Below, one piece after another: positions 1-58,081 of a stretch of DNA of 64,000 nt. The notes beneath the pieces are model-generated. The model did no database searches, was not told the DNA's origin, and was given only the letters and a program-made list of their open reading frames with translations. Location of the stretch: contig NC_134137.1 in the NCBI RefSeq assembly GCF_033958435.1, positions 225,907,501 to 225,971,500 on the forward strand. Direction: 5' to 3'. Both the position numbers and the translations under genes were made by a program. The first letter of the stretch is position 1. Every line of letters starts with the position of its first letter. Source of the DNA: Carettochelys insculpta. Lineage: Eukaryota; Chordata; Testudines; Carettochelyidae.

Positions 1-2809
1 GTATTGGGGCCCTCCCCATCAAGGGTCCCTCAAAAAATTAGAGGCCTGGAGGACATAGAAGTTGTACAAACTAAGAGGTACAGGCTCAGCTTCTAAAAAT
101 CTGGGGAAGGCTGCTGTAACCTTAGGTCTGGAGAGGGAGACACAAGGAAGCTATTTTGCTGGCTCATGGGGGCCCTAGAGCAAGCCTTGGGGGATCTTTT
201 CAGGACACAGACTAGTGGCTGCACACGGTGTGTGTGAGTTGCAATTTGAAATTTTTGGTTGGCAAACACTTCTACTTTGTTATGAAGCAAAGAGCAGGGC
301 TGCATTTTTTGGACCTGTAATGCATGTTCAAATGATTCACCCATATGTTTTTGTTGCCTCTTTAAAACCAATTTAAAAAAATCCTCAACAGCAATGTCTA
401 TGCTATGTAATGGGAGGCCCTTAAGATAAAAAGTACCTGCCAGAGTGAAAGCTAGAGTGTGCCCACCCCCCAAAAAACATAAATGTTTTGCACTTAAAGT
501 GGAAGGCCCAGTACTACAATTGGATTCATGTGGATAGATCATTCTGCCTTTGTGAATCTGATTTCTGGATTGGGGCTTAACTTCAATGTTTCCTGATCTA
601 AGGTTCTTGCCGTGTTAATTTGGTTACACTGCTCTTTGTTTGTTCTGAAGCGTGTAATTTAATATATTAAACACAACTTTTACACATAAGGAAAAGGGGA
701 ATAGAAAAATACGGTTATATTGTGCAGCCAAGTTAATGCTGCTGCAGGAACTTTTAACTTGTTAATTTCCTGACTCTTGGTCTCCCTGCAGTCCTAACAT
801 TGCTTGAATACAGCTTTTAAGGTTTTGTATTTAATTTTCAAGTCCTTTTTTTTATTTACCGAACTGTGAGAAATTGCCTGAGGTTTGCCAGCTTGTGGGC
901 CGGCAACAGCCCATAGGCAGTTGGTGTCATTTAACAATCGAGGCCAACTGCAGTTATCTGAACATGTGTGTACTTATGGATGCTTTCTGCTGCTTATGCT
1001 GCAAATGGCATTTTCAAATGCATGTGACTTTACAATCTAACTGCCAAACTCTTTCTAGTTCAGTATAAATTCTAAACCCTCATAAAGATTAATTCCTTAC
1101 TGTACTTCAAAGCTGAGTGCATACTGACTTATCTTCCCTAGCACTGCCTGGACACATCTTGAAACTGATGGGGTATCATAGAAAGCAGGGTATTTTTGTT
1201 TATATTTGTAAATTAAAGGGACTGAATGCAACCAACTCAACTTTTTTTAAACTGCCTTGCACCAGTGCCTTCCTCTCTTGAAAGCAATGGCCTAAGCTAG
1301 GAGAATGGCAGACGCAAAAGAAGGAAGTTCTGGGAGAGGTTTATGAGCATGTGAAACTAGGGAGTTACAATGTACTTAGCAGTCTTAATTACAGAGCGCT
1401 CTGCTTTACCCTGTGGAGACTGCTTTATCTACTCATAATGTGCGGAGTTAGTGCCTCTTCTTGCCAGCATAGTGACCCTAACTACCTTCCTTTAGGAAGC
1501 ATGTTAGGGCTCCATATCCCACATGCTCAGCAGCTGGCTGAAGTTTGTAACATGTTTACAGGCTGTGAAAAGAATGACCACAGTAAGAGTCCTGCCCGAC
1601 CCCTGCCTTACCTTACACTGGTGCTCAAGAGGGCTTCCTTCAGTGTCAGCCCAAAGTGTCTACAATCAGGACATCCTTGAGCAGAGTCTCACAAGATGGC
1701 CTTATCTGATCCCCGTTGCACTTGTTTAGCTCAAATTGGGTTTTAAACTGATGCACGCCTGTGACTAGATAAGGCTTCTGTACAGTACAGGTGCCCCTCT
1801 CCCAGGGTCATGAGGAGATTTATTGTGATGGCATCTCTAGGCCACAACCAGGTCGGGTCCCATAGTGCTAGGCACTTTCTAGGTGTGCAAGTCAAGGACT
1901 ACTGCCATCTTATGGTTCCCCATCCTACTGAGCCCTCTCTGAGGATTCTTCTTCTTTCATTTCCTTTCTCTCATTCGCTGCAGTTCTTGAAGTTTCTCCT
2001 GGGTGGGGTTAGCCATTGCCTGCCGTGGGCTGCATGCTCTTCCCTGCCTGACTTTGGTGTGGCATGTGCCCACTCCATGCCAGAGGGTAGGACTGTGCTC
2101 TCTGTAGGCCATACCTTTGTCTTCCAAGAGGGCACCTGTGGCGTTGCCCTCTGTTGCTCAGATTAGGTGTGGTTGGCAAGGTTCTGGAAAGTTGCCAGCA
2201 CGCCCCTTGGTTACCCAAAGTCTGGACGCCCTTAGCTGGCTAATTGGCAAAACCAGTGGTCTCTCTTTTCTAACTGAATTCAAAAGGATGCAGTGCCCAT
2301 TTCATGGGAGCCTTGCTGCCACATTAGCTGGGCACTTTGTTTCACCATCAGTGTGATGTGGCCCAGAGTGTGAGGTGTTGCAGATTTCTCACGTTAAGGG
2401 TATTGCTGTTGGTTATGATCCAAGAGGTTTTGCTTTTGGGGGCTCCCTCGCTGACATTTTGTGGAGCCACCTCAAAACCGTTGCTCTTGTTTCCACAGAA
2501 AAAGAAACTTGGCAGGATCCAGCCTGCTTGCCCGGGTGCTTCTGTGGTAGCCTAATTAAAATACTTCCTGATAGAGGTGTGTTCTCCACTTGATCCCTGC
2601 TGTCACCTCTCCCCACCTGAGAATGGGAACTGCCTGCTCTTTTTTCATGTGAGGAAGGACTTTGTAATTTTGCTATAATGTCCGTCTGCTGAAATGCTAT
2701 GTTGACTCTCAATGGAGATCACTGGGTCTGTAAAGCAATACGCCTTGTATTCTCTCTGTTGCTATTCCCCTAATAGAAGCACCACTGCTAACACACAAGG
2801 AGGAGATGC

Positions 2810-2940
2810 ACTGAGTTGCTGGGTGATCTCTGAGCAAGCCACTTGCCCTCTGTATCTCATTTTCTCCATTTGTAAAATGAGGCTAATACTAGTTTTGCAG
2901 AACGGCTGTGAGATTTAAGTAATGAGTGTTTGCACAGTGA
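2810..2940 (+). repeat. MIR/CORE-SINE copy
   Basis: Shows the MIR core order: GGGTGATCTCTGAGCAAGCC, then ATTTTCTCCATTTGTAAAAT, then a GAGATTTAAGTAATGAGTG tail. Old and diverged. Confidence 0.7.
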
Positions 2941-2964
2941 ATAGAGAGCCTCTGAGAGGTAGGA

Positions 2965-3225
2965 GCATGATGTTAGTTCGTTGAATGACCACTTATTGTG
3001 AGTGTGGCCCATAAGGTTTGTTTCCAGTCTTGGCTCTCAGTGTCCCGTGCTATTGTTTTTAGCTCTAATTTTCCCCTAAATGTCTTGTAAGAGACCAGTA
3101 AGCAGTGGAAGTGTTGGTAACGCTGCTAGGCAATATTAGTTTCCCCTGGTTCTGTAAATTCTCTCATTCGGCACCAGTGTGGTCCCAAGGTTCCTTTACT
3201 AGAGAGGCTCAACCTGTACGAGGGA
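2965..3225 (+). repeat. Non-autonomous Tigger/pogo-like element, diverged copy
   Basis: Same family and orientation as 9505-9832. Shared blocks include GCTGCTAGGCAATATT and TTGTTTCCAGTCTTGGCTCTC (first 20 bases compared). The terminal repeats are eroded. Confidence 0.6.
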
Positions 3226-3429
3226 TGCTTACCCCTCCTTGGACCTACATACAGCTGTCTCTTCTGTCCCCCTTGGCTGCTCCCATCCTAGAAGTATGTG
3301 TATTAGTAGAGGGGATGGATGTCCTCAAAAGAGTAGATGTGAGTAAGGCCATCACTTGTGATGGGAAATAATGAGCCCAGGCTTCTTAATTGCAATGTCT
3401 GCCTAATTCAGGGTATTTCTTCTCTGTTG

Positions 3430-3745
3430 CAGGGGTGAGCAAAGTATGGGGGTAGGAAAGTTAAGCAGGGGGGCACAGCACAAGTGGCAGCTGGGTCTCA
3501 GGCTCATCCGTCTGATTAAAACTATTGAAATGTTACTGTTTTATGTACTTGTATTCACATTTACATACTGATTAATAAACCATTTACGTTCTACAGGCTT
3601 ATTTCCTGACACACGCTGAAAGGGTTTTTTTCACGTGAATGCAACCAAAATTTCAGTTTGGATTGCATTAGACTGATTTGGGGGACCCCTGCTAATTGCA
3701 GGGATGAAAAGTGGGCTCAACATAAAAGTGGGCCTATTTGCTCTA
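3430..3745 (+). repeat. Non-autonomous hAT-like element
   Basis: Starts CAGGGGTGAGCAAA and aligns along its length with the better-preserved copy at 60014-60340 (TCTCAGGCTCATCCGTCTGA, GGGATGAAAAGTGGG). The right end is degraded. Confidence 0.65.
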
Positions 3746-4394
3746 TTGCGTGGTAGTCTTGCTGATTTACAGGAACTGCAGATCATGGCTATAGCTGATT
3801 GCTAGTGATCATTTTTTGCCAGGGGTGCTTTCTTCTCACCATCATCATTGCATACGCATCTGTACTAGCTTCTGAACGGCTCCTGCTTTGCTTCAAGCCT
3901 CCTGCTCTCACTTTCAGATCTCTGTGTGACTATGTTCTTGCCTTCATCTCTCTCTGCTCTCCTGCATCCCTGCCAGCTTTGTGCCTCTTTCACTAGGACA
4001 CCTTTGTGTCTTATGCTTGCAACACGTTCCCAATTAACATGCACGTATCCACCTCCGTTTCCATTCAGATAACTCATGCAAGCCCACCTATTTGCTCCAT
4101 TGCAGCTCCCTCCATCTTTGTAATATTTTGCAGTATCGTCCCCTTTTGTTCCATGAGACTCTGAGTGCTGTGAGGCCAGCATTTTGTTCTTTGTTTAGCA
4201 CACTTCCTACACTGTCATGTGGTCTGTGCTGTACACTTACATTGCTAAGTAGAACATGAGGCATTAAAAAGATTATCCCAGACGGCTTAAAAAGCTAACT
4301 CTTCCTTTTGGAGGATGTTGAGTATTTGTTGGAAGTGGTTTGAAAATTGCCGTGAGCAGAAAATAATGGAAGGATGTGATGAAAGCAAGCTCGC

Positions 4395-4415
4395 CTCTCT
4401 CTCTCTCTCTCTCTC
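4395..4415 (+). repeat. (CT)n microsatellite
   Basis: An uninterrupted CT dinucleotide run of about 21 nt. Confidence 0.95.
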
Positions 4416-5579
4416 ACTTTGCAACTTGTATATAAATGTAACACCAGTGAAAGTAAAGGCCATGATGCTGATGAGAGGCAGAAATAGCCTGGGCAGGAAA
4501 TGTATAAGATTGTTCCCTCCTTTTTCAAGCCAAGCTCTGCCAAGGGCACTCAGTCTTGAGCTGCAGGCCTGCCACCTACTCTTCTAGCGTCAGGGGATCT
4601 GTGTAGTGACAAGCTAGGCTGTGCGCGTGGTCAGTGCTGGCAAATCGCTCCCCTCCCCGTTCATAGATTTAACTTGTAACCTAATTCAGGGTACCAATCT
4701 GAGTTCCCCCAAACGGAAGGAGTCTATGTCTACCAGTCCCTCATGCAAAACTCTACGGCTCTACTGGCCGCGCTTGATTATTATTCCAACACCTTGTTAT
4801 TTCAAAAGCAGATTCCCTTTCCTCCTTGTTTACAAAGATGTCTGACACCAGAAAGCCCTTCAGAATACACTGTAGGAGACAAGTCGGGCATTGGCCAGAG
4901 TGCATGTAAAGTAGACATGACATAAGTGTCTCCCCTGCCTCCTGTGACTTCTAAAAAGCTGCAATTGAAGACCCAAATACCACCTAGTTGGTGAGGGGAT
5001 ACAAGTCTTTGTAATCTATGATATTCTGAGAGTAAGTAATGCCAATAAAATGGCCACACCTTGTAGTTATGAAACACTACAGGTCCAGGCATGGCAGGTC
5101 TGATTCTCTTGTGCCTTGCTCCTTGTGTACTGACACATACCTGTGGAAAGGGAGGGTAAATTGTTATTGTTCTGACTTGGTAGCCTTTTTTACATCTACA
5201 TTGCTCAGGAATAAGTGACATCCAAGGCAAGATGGTAGAGATTCAAACTGCGTTTTCCAGTAGTGAGTTACAGAAATCTGCTCCACTGCAGATCTGGGCT
5301 GTGTTGCCGCTCCCTGGTCACACCCTCTGTGCATTCAGAAATTCCACTGCCCCCTGGAGACTTGGAGAGGCATGGGGCTGCATTGTGTATTGTAGATGCT
5401 GCTTATTTTAAAATGTATTGCTCATTAAATAGATGCCGCATCTGGTTCTGTGCATAGGTTTCCATGCGCTTATGCCGTTTGCCTCGGTGTGACGCATGTT
5501 AAAGGAAGACAAACAAGAATGTGGCTGCTTTGCTGACCAGAGATCAGTGTTGTACTTCCATCTGTTTCTTTTTTCCTAG

Positions 5580-5799
5580 GTTTGTGCTGAAGAGTAAAGC
5601 ACCTGCTCTTCTCTCCTCAGAGTTTCTTTAGGTTGAAAATGCCTGGCTGCATGATGTTTTGGAGCTACAAATGATTGGGATGCTGAGAGAATCCAGGAAA
5701 GTGCTTTCTCTGAGGACCCCACGTCAGGAAGAAGAGGAGCTCACCCTCTAAGGAAGGGGATCAGTGCCCCCTCCCAGCGGGGGGTGGGCATTTGCTACC
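5580..5799 (+). other. VANGL1: Probable 5' UTR part of the first coding exon
   Basis: A pyrimidine-rich tract ending in AG at 5579 (TTTTTTCCTAG) is a good splice acceptor upstream of the start codon. A second possible acceptor, CTCTCCTCAG, ends at 5620. An upstream non-coding exon would then lie outside the window. The start codon at 5800 has a near-ideal Kozak context (ACCATGG). In frame, the first upstream stop is TAA at 5749, so an AUG-initiated N-terminal extension is excluded, and any extension from a near-cognate codon could add at most 16 residues. Confidence 0.55.
5639..5751 (+). promoter_or_regulatory. Two overlapping upstream ORFs in the VANGL1 leader
   Basis: The first uORF runs 5639-5674 (11 codons plus TGA). 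The second starts at ATG 5671 inside the stop of the first (ATGA overlap) and ends at TAA 5749-5751 (26 codons plus stop), 48 nt before the main ATG. The second is in the same frame as VANGL1. Such uORFs usually lower translation of the main ORF. That effect is an inference, and it holds only if this DNA is in the mature leader. Confidence 0.45.
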
Positions 5800-51581
<45,782 letters not shown>

Positions 51582-54003
51582 GGTGCGGGGCTGGTGATCT
51601 CTCTGTTTTGTGCTTTCTGGGTTTTGTTTCCCCAAGGCTGACTGAAACTGGCAGATGACAGACAGACCAGTCATATTTGACCATCTGCACTTTATTTGGA
51701 AGGAGGGTGGGGAGAAGCGGGTTGGGAAAGAAAGTATCTTAAAAAAGTGACCGGGCAACTTGGCTGAGTTAGCTCAGCCTTTAAGACAGACTATTCCTCC
51801 TTGCTTTCCAGGCGTACAGTAGACTGTGTGAACAAACATGGCCTTTCTGTTTCCTTTGGAACTCTGCCTTACAGTGATGGGTGTGTGAGAGAACCGATAG
51901 CTGTTTGTAAGCTAGGCTGTTTTGGGGTTGAAGAGGCTTTCTCCCCGCGAGGGCCGCTCTTCTCCAATTGCACTGGGCCCATACAAACTATGGGGTTACA
52001 GGGGGTGGGCTCTGCCATTGGTTTCCTTCAGTTGCTTGTGTTGCTCATGGTTGTATGGGCACGACTCATTTTGCAGCTGTTGGAATTATTCCCAGTTTAC
52101 GTAAGGAGCCGTGAAGGGATTTTCTGCCTGACACGACTCTCCTCACCCCCCCACCCCTTGATCTCCAGTCCCTGCCTCACTGATTGGACTGCCCCATACT
52201 CACTCTCCTTTCTGTCCCCGCTAGCAACAGCTCCCCTGGGGGCAGTCGTGTTATCACCTCCTCCCCACCCTGCTCTCACTGTGTATTTGCACAAGGAGGG
52301 CATGGCTGGGTAAACGTTCTGCTGGCAGGGAAGGGGAGGCGGGAGTTTACCTAGCCCTAGCAGTCTGGTCCTGGACAAAGGGTACGTGCGCATGAATGTG
52401 GGTGTCGTGCTCTAGGGGCGCTTCAAGTGCATTTCGTAGGAGGGGGAACACTTAACCTCTGTCTCCACTGGGCCCACAGAGTGAATGAGCAGAAGGGCAG
52501 ACCTTGGATGACACGTGGTTGAGTGCCATAGTTCTTCAAGATGATACATATAAATGCACTGCGGTATGTGTCTCTTCCCCTTCCCCCCACCACCTGCAGC
52601 TGAGAGAGACCAAACTGTGTCTGAACATTGCCATTGCTTTTGAAAATTTCTTGGCCGTTTTCCCCATGTGACAGTTCTCCTAGGTGTTAGTCATCAAGCG
52701 AGCCTGGAATTTGTCTGTTCTTGGAGGGAAGTTGCCGGGGGGTGCTTAGCTCTGCTGAGAACCTACTTTTTAAAGTGCTTTTTTTCCCCCCCAATAAGTG
52801 CAGCTCTATTCTTAAGGTTTTTAAAGAGGTTTGTTTGAAAGCTGGGCCTAAACAGCACCCCTGGCTCTGAACGCACTCCCTACCTTCTGAATTCAAGCAA
52901 TGTTTGGGCCCAGGTCTCCGCTCCAGAGACAACACCTGCTTCGGTTGTGAGCTAAACCAAAACCTCACTCACTTCTAGGCCACCTTCAAACTCTGGGTGA
53001 GTTCACACCTGGATCTGAGGGGGGATTTCATGGCTTGGGTCTCTCGCAATGTCAACATCTTTGTTCTGCTTGTCTGGCTTTGTTACAGCCAGACGTTGAG
53101 CACGTTAAGGCAAGGTGCTTAAGCACGTGTATCGCTTTCAGCAGGTTCCACTGAAGGCTGTGCTGAACCCGGTCTAAAGTGGTGATTTTTCAAGCCATGG
53201 CCTATCTGGTCTGCTAGGCTCTTCCTGCTGGTCCTAGGTATTGAACAGGACCTTACTGCCTTTGTATTTACACATCGGTAATGATAACAAAGCAGCCAGA
53301 TTGCATGGAAGGGTGGCGAGGGCGAAAGATGGTTGGTGGGATGTGGAGGGAGAAGGAGCTGTAGGAAGATCGCTCTGCCGCGTGTGATGTATGTAGAATG
53401 CCCCTGCCTCAGAGTGTGCACCCAGCTCTTTCAGTCAGGCTTTCCGGCAGTCTCTGGTGTTTATCAGTCATGGCCTTTGCTGCATTTTAGTTGTTTTAAA
53501 AGTGTTGGTTTTTGTACCAGTTTTTAAAAAGCCGTAGCATGTGTGACGCTTCACAGAGTGCATTGCTTTAACCTTTGGGTGCGACTGGGGAAGAGACTCC
53601 CTTGGGTTCTGAGGCACGGACTGTGCAGGTCATTGGATAAAGCTGGGATCAGAGCACTTGGCTGTCTGATTTCAAGCTCCATTGGCTAGGCCGTGTGAAT
53701 TTAGAAGAAAATCACCTGGTAAGTATTTCCTTATCTTACGATTCCTCTCCAATCACCTCAGCACTGGAAGCTGTTGGACGGTCACTTTGCTCAGGAAACG
53801 TCTGTCTGTTTTTTAAATGCACATCAGGGTTTAATGCAAAACCAAATAGAAGCCGAGTGTGTTCACAGCAGCTGTGTAATTTACATGCTCAGTAAAGGGC
53901 CACCATTGCCATCTGCCACTGACAGAGATGCTGTCAGCACCCTTTTTTAAATGGAATTCCTTTATCTTTGTTCCTGCTAAGGCCCCAGAGGGTACACCCA
54001 CAT

Positions 54004-54356
54004 GAGGGTATGTCTACACAGCAGCCTTACTTTGAAATAAGCTCTTCTGGAAGAGCTGTTCTGGAATATCTTATTTGAAATAAGGCTGCTACACGCACAG
54101 TGCATTTTGAAACAGCATTTAGCTATTTCTAAATAGAGCGTCTACACACAATAGAGCCTATTTCAAAGTAAAGCTATTGGACACCCTATGGTTCATTTCA
54201 AAACAGGCTCTATTCCCTGTCTAAACAGCCCCTATTGCGAAATAACGATTTGGAGATAGGCGCTATTCCTCCTAGAACGAGCTTTACCAATTTCAAAATA
54301 ATCCAACCGCTATTTCAAAACTATTTCCAAATAGCAGTTGCCTCGTGTAGACACTA
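54004..54356 (+). repeat. Short DNA transposon with TATTTCAAA subterminal repeats
   Basis: Left terminus GGGTATGTCTACACAGCAGC; right terminus in inverse CTAGTGTCTACACGAGGCAA. The interior is full of (T)ATTTCAAAATA motifs in both orientations, as in the element at 61524-61928. A further right-end fragment (TGTGCTGTGTAGGCATACTC) lies at 54766-54830 beyond the fold-back element. Confidence 0.65.
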
Positions 54357-54763
54357 GGGCTGTGGCTACCCTAGTCTCCACCTTTGGGAAGAGGTATGCT
54401 AATGAGCCACTTTGGCAGGTGCTAATGAGTTGCTTCCATGAATATGCAACACGTTGTTAGCATAATGGCGGCTGCACGTGTTTCAGAAGTGCCGCTTTCA
54501 AAGCGCACGCTGCCCGTGTAGACAGGGGCCTTTTGAAAGGACCCCAGGACTTCCAAAGCCCCTGCTTCCTATTTGGTTTGGGGAAGAAGGGGCTTTTGAA
54601 GTCCGGGGGGGGTCCTTTCAAAAGGCCCCATGTCTATGCACATGGCCACTATTATGCTAATGAGGTGCTGCATATTCATGTCAGTGCCTCATTAGCACCT
54701 GCCAGAGTGGCTTATTAGCATGCCCCTTCTGAAAGGTGGGGGCTAGCATAGCCATATCCTGGG
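54357..54763. mobile_element. Fold-back (long inverted repeat) DNA element
   Basis: Two arms of about 190 nt around a short centre near 54570. Left GGTATGCTAATGAGCCACTT, TGGCAGGTGCTAATGAG and GGGGCCTTTTGAAAGGACCC are met in inverse on the right by GGCATGCTAATAAGCCACTC, TGGCAGGTGCTAATGAGGCA and GGGGCCTTTTGAAAGGACCC. It lies between the element at 54004-54356 and a terminal fragment at 54766-54830, probably as a nested insertion. Confidence 0.85.
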
Positions 54764-54914
54764 TTAGTTATTTCAAAATAGTGGCTGTGATTTCAAAATA
54801 ACTGTGCTGTGTAGGCATACTCTGGAAAAGAAAAGGTCATTTACTCTTTGCCATTTAACTTTCTGCCCTTGACAAAGGTTGGAAGGGAGAGAGTGCAAAT
54901 GAGTGGTTGGATGG

Positions 54915-55120
54915 GGCAACTGGCTCTGAACTGAGGTGGGGCTCCTGAGTTCTAGTCCCTGCTTTGTCGTGGAATCGCGGTGAGATGTAGGCAGGTTACT
55001 TCACTACTCTGGGGCATCGTTCCCCCATTTGCAAAGGGAGGGACCAAGATGGTATCTACCTCACAGGAGTAGTGTTGTGAGGGTCAACCTAGCCTTTGCA
55101 AAGTCACTTGAGATTTGCTG
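54915..55120 (+). repeat. MIR/CORE-SINE copy
   Basis: CCTGAGTTCTAGTCCCTGCT, GTAGGCAGGTTACTTCACTA and TATCTACCTCACAGGAGTAG, then TGTTGTGAGGGTCAAC. One of the clearer MIR copies in the window. Confidence 0.75.
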
Positions 55121-56861
55121 TCAAGGTGCAAACTCCCTTCTGATAGAGACTCAAACAGTGAAACAAGTGCAACCAATTCCACTTGCTGTTTATAGTCTGT
55201 TAGTGGATGAGAATCGGGTGAGGGGGACAGTACCATGTGTTGGCATTTCCATTCCAGTCCTGGCTTTGCATTCATCCCAGGAAGTGCAGTGCAAAGAAGG
55301 CCTGCAGGATTGCTCTGAAGGGGTCTGTTTTCATTCCAACCCCCTTCCTCTCTTGTACACGGAAGTCTTAAAGAAACAGAAACCTACTTTACATTGAGTG
55401 AGAGTCCCAGCCTTTGACCAAAAGCTAAGTAAAAGAAGAGGTTTCTGTTGAACGCTGCAAGTGAAGCCTGAAGCCTGTCCTTAGGGAACTAGGTCTCCTT
55501 GTTGCACAGGGGCTAAGCCATCTCCTTGCTCTCTGCTGCTTTCCCTGCTCCCCACGGTGGAGCGTGGACTGCCAAAGACTTTATCTTATATCTTCGCCCT
55601 CAGTGAGGAGTTTGGGTGTCAACCCTAAAGCTGGGAGGGACCTAGCTGGACACCTCGCAGGTGAGTGCATGTGAAGTTGTTGGGACCAGTTTGAGATCCC
55701 TGGAGACTGGTGTTTGAGACTTCCAGAAAAGGCTCAACTTTTCTTCAGTGAAGTGGTGCGTGTGGTATTTGTAGGGTAGAGAGTGAAAATGCTGGAGTCC
55801 CTGGCCGCTTATGGGCACAAAAAGGTGGATGTTCATCACCTGACTTTGCTGTTCCATAACTAGGGCCGTGCTATGGAGAAAGGCCGTATGCACTGAGCAG
55901 CCCACCAGAAAACAGCTGAGGCACTGACTGCTGTTTTGTCACCATTGCCTGTGGGTTCGGCATGCGGCCTCTCTGCTCTGCAGGGTGAGGAAGGAATGGA
56001 AGTGGAAGGTTACCTGGAGCAGGGCGCTTGGCGGATAGTGCTCTACCATATGGCAGGGCAAAATGGAGCAGATGTGAGCCCCCACCAACCCGTGCTGCCT
56101 GGAGGCCAGCGTGTCTGCTGCTCCATCAATAGCAAAAGAAGTTGGTACTGGAGGACTTGGTGTCTGCTGGGAATCTCACTCCCCTGGAGATCAGGGGTGC
56201 GTGAGAAGAGTAGAGGCTGCAGGCAGAGTGAAAGGGTGGCACGACAGCCCTTGCAAAGCAGGGTCTGAGCTAGGGGCTCCTTGGCAGCAGCCCCGGTCCT
56301 TCCTCGCAGAGGAATAACGGAAGTCATTCATGTCTTTGCGTGGAGGCGCTGGAGAGAAATGTAAACCAGCCTTCAGCACTGCTGCCCAGGAGTACTTGTC
56401 CCCTGCCCCTCTCTGCTGGGCTCACTGCCCTTGATGTCCTACGTGCCAAGAACACCCACTCTTTTCCCTCAGTTGCTCCAGGCAAGGTGGGTATCACGGG
56501 GGCACAAGCTGCTGGGGGTCATGATGAGGCAGGATTCTTGGGTGGACCCCATCTTAATCCCAATCTTGCCTCCCACCTATAGGGAAGACTTCTTTTCCCT
56601 TCCTCCCCACTGCTGTGGACTCTACCAAAAATGCTATAAAATCCTAACATGCCCCATTTCTTAAAAGCTGGCAATTCCATTTAGCCCAGAGACTGCGCTA
56701 AAGTCTTGTGGGTGTGAGTTATTTAAACAATCACAAAAAAGCCTGAAGGAGCAAGAACTTATTTTCCCTACTTTGTTGCAGGTGTATTCAAGTCAATGAA
56801 GCTAAGGTAGCTATCCTATTCAAAAAGCCAGCAAATCTGTCCTAACTTCCTAAAAAGAACA

Positions 56862-56867
56862 AATAAA
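56862..56867 (+). terminator. Possible internal poly(A) signal AATAAA
   Basis: A canonical AATAAA in the presumed VANGL1 3' UTR. The downstream sequence is not clearly GT-rich within 30 nt, so this is weaker than the one at 58076. Confidence 0.3.
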
Positions 56868-58075
56868 ACTGACCACAGGCCCTGGGGAGAACAGTGTTTT
56901 CGCTCCAGATTTTATCTTCAAAGTATTCTTGGAAGATTTCAATCTGCCACCCAAAAGACCCTTAGATCAATCGGAAAAGAATGTGCAAATAGCTCTTCTC
57001 ATGTTCAGCTTGTATTTGTATGTGCTGTCCCATTGTAGGCGTGTGTGTTATTCCTGTCTCCTGCCTGGAGCCGGGGCAGTGGTTCTGTGATGTCCGATAA
57101 GACTGTATGGAGAGAGAAGCATACTTGGGACTGAATCAAAAACACTGCTGTAAGGGGGCTGGAGGCTGCAAGAAACAGTAGGGGGACAGCAGTGAAAGCA
57201 GGCAATGTGATGGGTATGCTGATACTTTCACCTCCTGTTTGCTAGCTGAGACTCCATCAAAGATGGTGACCAAAAGTTACCATCTGGCAGGTGTTCGGTA
57301 ACCTGTGTGACTTCAGTGTTGATCTCTTTGGTTCCTCTTGGGCCAGGTCTTTACAGCACCATGACTGCCGCTAGTATTAACTGTCCCCTTTCCCAGAGAG
57401 GTCTTAGAGACAGGGTTTCCACCCCACGTGGCAGGGCAGCATGTAGGGGAAGTGTTGTGCCTGTGCCACTCGTGCCTGGCCTGCCCATAGAGGACCTAAT
57501 TCTCAAGGATGGTTGATTTGGCACCTTTTCACCAGCACTAATCAATTCACTTGGGAGCCACACATGTTCACATTGCTGTGGTTCTCTGCCTGCACGGGGA
57601 CCTATCTGTGAAGGGTTCTTACACTCCTCTGTGCCTGTATCTTGTAACAAATACAACCTTACTGTGTACTGGGGGCAGGATTGCCTGGCCCCGGCACACT
57701 TCTTTTGATCACTGTGTAATGTACAGCCCGACCCTTTTTTCTACACCAACTGCGTATCACAAGGTGGGTTCTTTTGCAGCGCTCTAATGAGTAAGACGGT
57801 CAGCAGCCTCGCGCTGCACCTGTGACTTTTAACCACAATGCTGCGCGGTCTGAAATGAACTCCGAAATCAGTTTTCTGTTTTGGCTTTTTCCCCCAGTTG
57901 TGAACTTGAGTAGCAAATTCCTGGTGTCTGTGATGTCAATGCGCTGTGTGTCTCGCCGAGTGACTTGTGCTGTTCCAAGCTGGGTTCTCGTAAGTTATAG
58001 CTGGACGGTTTGGGGTTTGAACCGAAACATAAAACCGTTTTACACTTTGCGTATTTTGTACAGTAAAATTCTGAA

Positions 58076-58081
58076 AATAAA
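58076..58081 (+). terminator. Probable distal poly(A) signal of VANGL1
   Basis: AATAAA within an AT-rich stretch (TTTGTACAGTAAAATTCTG just upstream), followed about 30 nt later by a T/GT-rich element (CTTCTTCCTTTTGTTGTTCC). This is the best transcript end downstream of the stop. Confidence 0.5.

Larger units (their letters stand above)
1..5579 (+). other. Intron or 5' flank upstream of the first coding exon
   Basis: No exon, CpG-rich promoter or RNA gene is recognised. Short ORFs here have no conserved motif. It holds a MIR (about 2810-2940), a Tigger-like copy (2965-3225), an hAT-like copy (3430-3745) and a CT run (4395-4415). I see nothing I can name in 1-2800, 3750-4390 and 4420-5570. Confidence 0.6.

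Noticed and set aside
51801..52313. 170-residue + strand frame after the VANGL1 stop
   Set aside because: No conserved motif, no splice signals linking it; probable 3' UTR.
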